Position numbers and translations under genes: made by a program. A model generated the notes under the pieces. The model was not told where the DNA came from. It saw nothing but the letters and a program-made list of their open reading frames with translations, and did not search any database. A stretch of 5,713 nucleotides of DNA, from the NCBI GenBank assembly GCA_025350775.1, contig JANXXF010000396.1, positions 1 through 5,713 on the forward strand, read 5' to 3'. This DNA is from Actinomycetes bacterium (GTDB taxonomy: Bacteria > Actinomycetota > Thermoleophilia > Gaiellales > Gaiellaceae). Below are positions 1-4,597 of this stretch, one piece after another. Each line of letters starts with the position of its first letter. Position 1 is the first letter of the stretch.

Positions 1-1970
1 AGCGATGCCAGCTCGTGTCGGAAGCCGCGTCGTGCGTACCTTGGCGCAGCGCCTACGCGCTTCGCGAGCAGGGTTCCTTCGGCACCCGGGAAGCCCGGTT
101 GCATCGCCGCCTGGAACACCGTGTGTGCCTTCCCTCGGTCGTGGAAGCGCGCCGCCACACGCAGCGCCTGGCATTCGCGCTCATCGAGCAGCGGGCCTAC
201 CGCAGAGAGGATCTCCTCCAGTTGGGCGCAAACGTTTCCGGTGTGCTCGGCGATCGAGAGCCATTGCCCACGCCCGGCGGATGCACTGTCGCTGTCGACT
301 GCCTCCGCGGGCTCGGCACCCTCAGACACGACGGGCGGGACGGCGTCGGTGAGACGCGGGTCGAAGCCGCCGGCAGCCGAGTACGCACCAAACGCGCTGT
401 CGACGATCAGTTGGTCGCCCGGACGGAGGTCGCCCGCATCGACGGCAGCCCAGGCATGCCCGAGACTGTCGAAGCGGAACAGGCGCCCGGCCGCACCCTG
501 TCCCTTGCGCTGCTTGATCGCCTCGCGCGCATCGCCGATCGAGGCCGGGCAGAGCTCTGCGGCAGCGATCTGCGGGGCGGACTCAGCGGGCACGCCACCG
601 GTGAGATCGCGCCAGGCGAAGTGCACCGTCAGGTCGTCACCGTCGCGGATGTAGCGCTCCACATCGAGATCCAGGCCAGAGACGTCGGAAGCCGTGTCGA
701 AGAGGCCGAGGAAATCGGGACGCCGGAGGACGAAGCGCCGGGGTGGTCGGGAGAGCGGCGCGTCAAGCTCCTCCAGGGCATCAGGTCCGACCGTGGCGCC
801 CTCAAGCCCCGTGAGGGTCAGTCCGGCCTCCTCGATCTCCTCCTTCTCGTATGGCCGGTGCGACGACGGTGGAGCCCACACGACGGTCGCTTCAGCGAGC
901 AGGCCGGCACGGTTACAGCGGCCGAACCGCTGGACGAGGCTCGCCCACGGTGCCACCTCGGTCAGCAAGGTTGCGGCATCGACATCGACGCCCGCTTCGA
1001 CCACCTGCGTCGCGACGACGATCCGCCCCGGACCCAAGGGATCGATATCGGCGGTCAGGCGGGCGAGGGCTGCCGCCCGATCGGAGGGCCGGAATCGCGA
1101 GTGCACGAGCACGACCTCGGCATCGATCTCCTTTGCGCGGGTGAGGACACCGGCAAGGTCGCGTGCGACGGCGACCGTGTTCATGACGGCGAGGGTGAGC
1201 GTTCCCGGTCGATGGCACGCAGCGACGGTCGCGCGGTCGAGCTTCTCGGCGCGGCGGACCGTCTTGCGAGCGCTGAGTCGCGGCGCGAGCCCGTCCCGGC
1301 GATCAGCGTCACTCAGCCGGAGAACGTCGCTATCGGATGGTGCCGGATGGTCGACAGTGCCAAGCCACTCGGGCTCCACCGTCGCGGACATCCACAGCGA
1401 TGCGACCGGCCCCGCCGGGGTAGGAAAGCCATCGCGGAAACCCTCAAGCTGCGCCGACGTCGCCAGCGCCTCACCCATGAGCTGAACCTCGTCATACACC
1501 CAGAGCGCGTCGTTGTGGAGAAGCGCGAAATGGATCGGCCAGGCGTAGCGAGAGACGCCGTAGCCGCGCATGAGCGCCCGTGAGAGGAGCTGATCGAGCG
1601 TCCCGACGATGACTGCGTCGTCCTCCGGGCGGAGCGTCCATTCGCGGGTGGTCGAGTCACCCATCAACTGGTGCACTGTGATGTCGTCGACGCCGGCCTG
1701 GCTGAACTGGCGCGTCACACGCTCGACCGTCTGCTCGACGAGCACCCGCATCGGCAAGCAGTAGACAAGGCGGCGGGGAGTGGCCGCGCGAACGCCCTCG
1801 GCTGCAAACCGGCGGCGCCAGAGCCACCCGAGCGTGGCGCCTTCAGTCTTACCGGCCCCTGTCGGGATTCGCGCGAGCAGCGGCAAGCTGTCGTCGAGCG
1901 CGAGGGCGCGCTGCCACGGATACGGGGCATTACCCGTCGCTGTGCGAAACAGCTCGTCGTACTCCCGCAT
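1..1970 (-). CDS. cas3: Type I-G (I-U) CRISPR-associated helicase/HD nuclease Cas3, 3' end beyond window
   Basis: In type I CRISPR immunity Cas3 is recruited by the target-bound Cascade complex, unwinds DNA with ATP and degrades it with its HD nuclease. The visible 656 residues run without a stop to the left edge. Motifs in order: Q-motif-like PYPWQ (16-20), Walker A PTGAGKT (36-42), YCLPMRVLVEQT (70-81), GTLDQLLS (123-130), motif II DEVQ (160-163), SAT (195-197), HSRFRPSDR (290-298), ATQVVEAGVDVD (320-331), QRFGRCNRAG (347-356). A linker with RPGDQ (516-520) and an acidic, Ser/Ala-rich stretch (about 549-566) follows. The HD domain then starts: H576, HDRGKAH (610-616) and FRHELAS (650-656). 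Helicase-then-HD order, DEVQLMG and the linker fit the I-G Cas3 family (GSU0051 type); other stand-alone Cas3 proteins have HD first. Probably 100-200 residues are missing. ATG 1970 was chosen for its strong ribosome site and family-like MREYDELFRTATG start; an in-frame GTG at 2021 is the alternative. Helicase call is firm, subtype is inferred. Confidence 0.9.
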   Translation of the reverse strand, partial: MREYDELFRTATGNAPYPWQRALALDDSLPLLARIPTGAGKTEGATLGWLWRRRFAAEGVRAATPRRLVYCLPMRVLVEQTVERVTRQFSQAGVDDITVHQLMGDSTTREWTLRPEDDAVIVGTLDQLLSRALMRGYGVSRYAWPIHFALLHNDALWVYDEVQLMGEALATSAQLEGFRDGFPTPAGPVASLWMSATVEPEWLGTVDHPAPSDSDVLRLSDADRRDGLAPRLSARKTVRRAEKLDRATVAACHRPGTLTLAVMNTVAVARDLAGVLTRAKEIDAEVVLVHSRFRPSDRAAALARLTADIDPLGPGRIVVATQVVEAGVDVDAATLLTEVAPWASLVQRFGRCNRAGLLAEATVVWAPPSSHRPYEKEEIEEAGLTLTGLEGATVGPDALEELDAPLSRPPRRFVLRRPDFLGLFDTASDVSGLDLDVERYIRDGDDLTVHFAWRDLTGGVPAESAPQIAAAELCPASIGDAREAIKQRKGQGAAGRLFRFDSLGHAWAAVDAGDLRPGDQLIVDSAFGAYSAAGGFDPRLTDAVPPVVSEGAEPAEAVDSDSASAGRGQWLSIAEHTGNVCAQLEEILSAVGPLLDERECQALRVAARFHDRGKAHTVFQAAMQPGFPGAEGTLLAKRVGAAPRYARRGFRHELAS

Positions 1971-1975
1971 CGGAT

Positions 1976-1982
1976 CTCCCCC
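1976..1982 (-). promoter_or_regulatory. Shine-Dalgarno site deciding the cas3 start
   Basis: On the minus strand the sequence reads GGGGGAG, then ATCCG, then ATG at 1970. A purine-rich site 5 nt before ATG supports this start. The in-frame GTG at 2021 has no such site (AAACCTGCC precedes it), and an in-frame TAA lies a few codons further upstream. Confidence 0.6.
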
Positions 1983-2036
1983 GTACGACTTGTCGGTGCT
2001 GGCCAGCTTCTCACTAGTCACGGCAGGTTTGGTTCG

Positions 2037-2066
2037 ATCTTACGACAGGCGATGACTAATGTTCAA
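2037..2066 (-). promoter_or_regulatory. Candidate cas3 promoter
   Basis: On the minus strand TTGAAC (2066-2061) and TAAGAT (2042-2037) are separated by 18 bp. Each matches the sigma-70 type consensus (TTGACA, TATAAT) at 4 of 6 positions. Transcription would start near 2030, giving a leader of about 60 nt to ATG 1970. The leader contains a 10-bp palindrome GCTGGCCAGC (1998-2007). This is a pattern match only, and matches of this quality can arise by chance. Confidence 0.35.
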
Positions 2067-2095
2067 ACTCGTCGGCCCCGCTCCGCCCCACCTAG

Positions 2096-2254
2096 CCACG
2101 GCCGGTTCGCCTTCCGCAAGGGATCGTCTGGCTGGCTCGACCCGCGCGTTACGGTCAACGCGATCCGGATGCAGACGGCGCGACACTGACGGAGGTCGCA
2201 GTCGCGGCCGCGACGCGGGTCTTCGCGCGGGCCACGCTCGAGTTGCTCACGTAG
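2096..2254 (+). pseudogene. Possible 3' remnant of an unrecognised gene
   Basis: This frame is open from a TAG at 2093-2095 to a TAG at 2252-2254 and has no usual start codon near its beginning. Its last twenty or so codons use G or C in third position almost throughout and encode a helix-like segment (TEVAVAAATRVFARATLELL). That looks more like real coding sequence than the rest of the spacer. I do not recognise a family. It could be the tail of a gene lost during insertion of one of the flanking modules, or a chance frame in GC-rich DNA. Low confidence. Confidence 0.15.
2201..2214. repeat. 14-bp perfect palindrome (GTCGCGGCCGCGAC)
   Basis: GTCGCGG is followed directly by its reverse complement CCGCGAC. 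The site lies between the candidate cas3 promoter and the vapB promoter, roughly 135 bp and 100 bp away respectively. The first half-site GTCGC also occurs just upstream at 2195-2199. It could bind a dimeric regulator. It also lies inside the possible coding remnant, where alternating Ala/Val/Thr codons can yield such palindromes by chance. Confidence 0.3.
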
Positions 2255-2288
2255 GACCGTGCAGGCATACCACCGGCCTCCGTGGGCC

Positions 2289-2303
2289 TGTCTATAAAAG
2301 ACA
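2289..2303. repeat. Inverted repeat TGTCT-ATAAA-AGACA, possible operator
   Basis: Two perfect 5-bp arms flank a 5-bp AT-only spacer, 12 bp upstream of the candidate vapB -35 box. VapB-type antitoxins of the ribbon-helix-helix or related folds, with or without VapC, normally bind inverted or direct repeats near their own promoter. That makes this a plausible autoregulatory site. The arms are short, so the assignment is tentative. Confidence 0.3.
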
Positions 2304-2315
2304 AACCTACGAATA

Positions 2316-2344
2316 TGGATAATCAGTATGTCGTCGTCTATAAT
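2316..2344 (+). promoter_or_regulatory. vapBC promoter with consensus -10, apparently leaderless
   Basis: A perfect TATAAT (2339-2344) follows TGGATA (2316-2321, 4 of 6 matches to TTGACA) with the optimal 17-bp spacer. Six bases separate TATAAT from the GTG at 2351, so the expected transcription start falls on or next to the start codon. ATAATC occurs at 2319-2324 and again at 2340-2345, exactly 21 bp apart. That places the two copies on the same helix face, overlapping both promoter boxes, where a repressor could sit. Confidence 0.7.
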
Positions 2345-2350
2345 CGCTCC

Positions 2351-2578
2351 GTGTCCAAAGCCCTTCTCCACCGCACGACGATCGACATCGAGATCGACGC
2401 CTTCGAGGCTGCACGGGCAGCGCTCGGCACGAGCGGCTACCGGGCAACGGTCAACGAGGCGCTCCGCGAGGTGGCGCGCACGGCGGCGCTCCGGCGTGCT
2501 GCGGCGGTGCTGAGGGCGGGCGGCGTCAACCTCGCGACCCCCGAAGACATCTCCGCCATGCGCCGGCCGCGGGCGTGA
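2351..2578 (+). CDS. vapB: VapB-type antitoxin of a type II toxin-antitoxin pair
   Basis: This 75-residue protein would bind and neutralise the VapC RNase encoded just downstream and repress their shared promoter. The N-terminal part carries HRTTIDIEID (7-16), a strand typical of small DNA-binding antitoxins. Next comes a helix with AARAALGTSGYRATVNEALREVAR (spanning about 20-43), matching the VapB pattern of a short linker plus T/V-N-x-ALREV helix. An Arg/Ala-rich stretch follows, and the tail (LATPEDISAMRR) would wrap the toxin. GTG 2351 was chosen because the family starts just before RTTIDI and the promoter -10 lies right before it. In-frame GTG 2282 and ATG 2315 give a longer protein, but they lie upstream of or inside the promoter. 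The stop overlaps the vapC start by 4 bp. Confidence 0.8.
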   Translation: MSKALLHRTTIDIEIDAFEAARAALGTSGYRATVNEALREVARTAALRRAAAVLRAGGVNLATPEDISAMRRPRA

Positions 2579-3003
2579 CGGTCTATCTCGCCGACACCTC
2601 GGTGTGGGGCTGGGCCGCGAGCGGCCGCCGGCCCGACCTCGCCGCGAAGCTTGCAACGCGGATCGAGCGCGACGAGCTGGCGATGTGCGTACCTGTCGCG
2701 ATCGAGGCACTGCACCGTGCCCGCACGGCCGCCGAATACGAGGAGCTGTACGCCATGTACTTCGCGCCGCTGCGTTGGCTCGACCTCGATGCGCGGGCCG
2801 CGACGCGGGCGCTCGAGGTGCAGCGTGCGCTCGCCGCCGGCACTCATGGCAATCATCTCCGCCCGGCCGTCGACTACCTGATCGCAGCCACGGCGGAGTG
2901 CGCCGGCGCAGATGTCACGCTCTGGTTCCTCGACCGCGACCTCCGCGTCATCTGCGAGCACACCAGCCAGCCGCACGAGGCCGAGCGCGGCACGCCGCCG
3001 TGA
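2575..3003 (+). CDS. vapC: VapC-type PIN-domain toxin (ribonuclease)
   Basis: PIN-domain toxins cut RNA, often tRNA or rRNA, using Mg2+ held by a cluster of acidic residues, and act when the antitoxin is degraded. The 142-residue product has the usual size and order: YLADTSVW with D7, then VPVAIEALHRAR with E44, then AVDYLIAATAE with D100, then WFLDRDLRVI with D120 (D122 close by). All four acidic positions are present, so the nuclease looks intact. The VPVxxEALHRAR form and the ALEVQRALA helix (79-87) resemble actinobacterial VapC proteins. The gene starts with GTG in a GTGA overlap with the vapB stop and has no clear ribosome site, so translation is probably coupled to vapB. It converges on the crotonase operon. 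The RNA target cannot be inferred. Confidence 0.9.
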   Translation: MTVYLADTSVWGWAASGRRPDLAAKLATRIERDELAMCVPVAIEALHRARTAAEYEELYAMYFAPLRWLDLDARAATRALEVQRALAAGTHGNHLRPAVDYLIAATAECAGADVTLWFLDRDLRVICEHTSQPHEAERGTPP

Positions 3004-3020
3004 GCCTGGATCCGACAGGC
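3004..3020. terminator. Short hairpin between convergent vapC and crotonase genes
   Basis: GCCTG (3004-3008) and CAGGC (3016-3020) form a perfect 5-bp stem with a 7-nt loop directly after the vapC stop. The gap to the opposing stop codon is only 25 bp. There is no T-run on either side, so this is not a classical intrinsic terminator. It might weakly end transcription in both directions, or be chance. Confidence 0.25.
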
Positions 3021-3028
3021 GTGACGGC

Positions 3029-3808
3029 TCAGTCGACGGTGAACTCCGGCTTGCGCTTCTCGAGGAACGCCGACAGCCCCTCGCGGCGATTCGGCGACGC
3101 GAGGTTCGCGAGCCACGCCTCGGCCTCGATCACGAGACCCTGGTCGAGCGAGGCGCGGCTGCCCTGCGTGATGGCGCGCTTCGCCTGGGTCACCGCCGTC
3201 GGCGACGACGAGAGGATCGCCTCGGCGAGCGCGACGGCCGCCGTGTCCAGCTCGGCGTCCGGCACGCGCTGCGAGCAGAGGCCGATGCGGAACGCCTCCT
3301 CCGAGGGGATGCGGCGGCCCGTGTAGATCAGCTCCTTGGCGCGCTGCACGCCGACGGCTCGGGCGAGGCGCTGGGTGCCGCCCCAGCCGGGGAAGATGCC
3401 GATCTGCGTCTCCGGCTGGCCGAACGTCGCGCCCTCGGCGGCGATCACGCAGTCGCAGGCGAGCGCGAGCTCGGTGCCGCCACCCAGCGCGAAGCCGCCG
3501 ACGGCGGCGATAAAGACGACAGGGCTCTCCTCGATCCGACGCATCAGGCGGTGCCCGGCGTAGATGAAGCGGCTGCCCTCGGCGACTGTCAGGTCGCGCA
3601 TCACGGCGATGTCGCCGCCGGCGACGAAGACTCGCTCGACGGCCGAGCGGACGATCGCCACGCGCGCCTCGCGCTTCTCCTCCAGCTCGTCGATGACGGC
3701 CGTGAAGGCGCGCACCATCTCCCAGTCGAAGGCGTTGCGCTTGTCGGGGCGGTTCAGCGTGATGAAGACGGCACCGGCACAGGCCGGCTCGACGGTAACG
3801 ATGCTCAT
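3029..3808 (-). CDS. Enoyl-CoA hydratase/isomerase family protein (crotonase with both catalytic Glu)
   Basis: Crotonases act on acyl-CoA thioesters; the classic member adds water to trans-2-enoyl-CoA. The 259-residue product is of usual length. Visible features: LNRPDKRNAF (18-27), oxyanion-hole segment FVAGGDI (61-67), second oxyanion segment GFALGGGTELALACD (105-119), then FGQPETQIGIFPGWGGTQRLAR (129-150) and the C-terminal FLEKRKPEF (248-256). By comparison with rat mitochondrial enoyl-CoA hydratase, E113 and E133 match the two catalytic glutamates (Glu144, Glu164), so hydratase chemistry is possible. No signal peptide or membrane segment is seen; it should be cytoplasmic. It is the last of three co-oriented genes, 21 nt after the upstream crotonase. 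True substrate unknown; isomerase or other crotonase reactions are not excluded. Confidence 0.92.
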   Translation of the reverse strand: MSIVTVEPACAGAVFITLNRPDKRNAFDWEMVRAFTAVIDELEEKREARVAIVRSAVERVFVAGGDIAVMRDLTVAEGSRFIYAGHRLMRRIEESPVVFIAAVGGFALGGGTELALACDCVIAAEGATFGQPETQIGIFPGWGGTQRLARAVGVQRAKELIYTGRRIPSEEAFRIGLCSQRVPDAELDTAAVALAEAILSSSPTAVTQAKRAITQGSRASLDQGLVIEAEAWLANLASPNRREGLSAFLEKRKPEFTVD

Positions 3809-3816
3809 GACTGCGT

Positions 3817-3823
3817 CCTCCTT
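3817..3823 (-). promoter_or_regulatory. Strong ribosome binding site for the downstream crotonase
   Basis: AAGGAGG on the minus strand lies 8 nt before ATG 3808, inside the 21-nt gap after the preceding crotonase stop. It is a near-perfect Shine-Dalgarno site. It fixes the start and suggests that this gene is translated independently at a good rate. Confidence 0.8.
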
Positions 3824-3829
3824 GGCGGT

Positions 3830-4597
3830 CTACTGGCTGCGGAACTCGGGCGGGCGCTTCTCGCGAAACGCGCGCACCGCCTCCTGGTGGTCCTCGGTCT
3901 GGGACAGCTCGAGGAAGAACTCGCGCTGCATGCGCAGGCCGTCGGCAAGCGGCACATCCGAGGCGTGGTTGATCGCCTGCTTGGCGCGGGCAATCGAGAG
4001 CGGGGCGGTCTGCGCGATCTCGCTGCCCAGAGCGAGCGCCGCGGCGAGCAGAGCGTCGCCGGGCACCACCTCGTGGACGAGGCCGATGGCGGCGGCGGCA
4101 GCAGCGTCGAGCCGGCGCGCCGTGAACACCAGCAGCTTCGCCTGCGGCTCGCCGACGACGCGCACAAGCCGCTGTGTCGAGGCGATCAGGCCCATCTTCG
4201 CCCCGACCGCCCCGAACTTCGCGGTAGCGGCGGCGATACGCAGGTCGCACGAGAGCACGACCTCGAGCCCGCCGCCGATCGCCGAGCCGTTGATCGCCGC
4301 GATCGTCGGCTTCGGCGAATGGGTGAGCGCGTCGCAGAGCCGGTCGAAGCTGCGCAGCACCGAATACGGGACGCCGCCGGCCGCCCGCACCTCGGGCTCC
4401 TCCAGGTCCTGCCCGCCCGAGAACACCGAGCCGGTGGCGGTGAGCACGATTGCGCGCACCTCCGGGTCGAGCTCGAAGCGGGAGATCGCCGAGACGATCC
4501 CGTCGCGGATCTCGCGGTTATACGCGTTCACCGGCGGACGATCGACCGTGATCACGGCGATCGGGCCGAACTGCTCTGTCCTCAGCTGCTCGCTCAT
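3830..4597 (-). CDS. Crotonase-family protein lacking the second catalytic Glu
   Basis: The 255-residue product has the crotonase framework: DRPPVNAYN (19-27), oxyanion segment FSGGQDLEE (59-67), GSAIGGGLEVVLSCD (104-118), STQRLVRVVG (140-149) and the C-terminal FREKRPPEF (244-252). E112 in GGGLE matches the first catalytic Glu of enoyl-CoA hydratase. The usual GQPE that carries the second Glu is replaced by GAVG (129-132), so that position is Gly, and the PGxGG before TQRL is changed to LIAS. Simple syn-hydration by the two-Glu mechanism is therefore doubtful. Crotonase relatives with changed residues here include isomerases, decarboxylases and thioesterases, but I cannot choose among them. 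Its ATG overlaps the stop of the CoA-transferase gene (ATGA), which indicates translational coupling and related function. Confidence 0.9.
   Translation of the reverse strand: MSEQLRTEQFGPIAVITVDRPPVNAYNREIRDGIVSAISRFELDPEVRAIVLTATGSVFSGGQDLEEPEVRAAGGVPYSVLRSFDRLCDALTHSPKPTIAAINGSAIGGGLEVVLSCDLRIAAATAKFGAVGAKMGLIASTQRLVRVVGEPQAKLLVFTARRLDAAAAAAIGLVHEVVPGDALLAAALALGSEIAQTAPLSIARAKQAINHASDVPLADGLRMQREFFLELSQTEDHQEAVRAFREKRPPEFRSQ

Larger units (their letters stand above)
1971..2350. other. Divergent intergenic region between cas3 and vapB
   Basis: No convincing complete gene lies in these 380 bp. From left to right it holds the cas3 leader and ribosome site, a candidate minus-strand promoter (2037-2066), a GC-rich stretch with a possible dead coding remnant (2096-2254) and a 14-bp palindrome (2201-2214), then a more AT-rich stretch (about 2289-2345) carrying a small inverted repeat and the vapB promoter. 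No repeat-spacer units are present, so it is not a CRISPR array. Reading frames here lack family-like features or starts. The AT-rich patch stands out from its surroundings and marks the control region for vapBC. Confidence 0.7.

Noticed and set aside
15..1583. 522-codon open frame on the plus strand opposite cas3
   Set aside because: It lies fully antisense to a frame with every Cas3 motif. Its translation is Arg/Gly/Asp-rich without recognisable domains, as expected for the complement of a GC-rich gene.
2282..2350. Longer vapB start at GTG 2282 or ATG 2315
   Set aside because: These codons lie upstream of or inside the -35/-10 promoter boxes, and the extra residues are unlike the antitoxin N-terminus, which begins just before RTTIDI.
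1971..2350. CRISPR array or leader in the spacer next to cas3
   Set aside because: No unit of about 30-37 bp recurs with regular spacing; only short words repeat.
2063..2710. 215-codon minus-strand frame across vapB, the spacer and the vapC start
   Set aside because: Antisense to vapBC, with Arg-rich translation and no motifs. The plus-strand vapB/vapC reading explains the region.
2796..2809. 14-bp word GGCCGCGACGCGGG shared between vapC and the spacer (2206-2219)
   Set aside because: In both places it encodes Ala-Ala-Thr-Arg in a GC-rich frame. The flanks do not match over length, so chance is the simpler explanation than a duplication.
2874..4250. 458-codon open frame on the minus strand crossing vapC and both crotonases
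   Set aside because: Different frame from the real crotonases, extremely Arg-rich, and crosses the vapC end. No family features.
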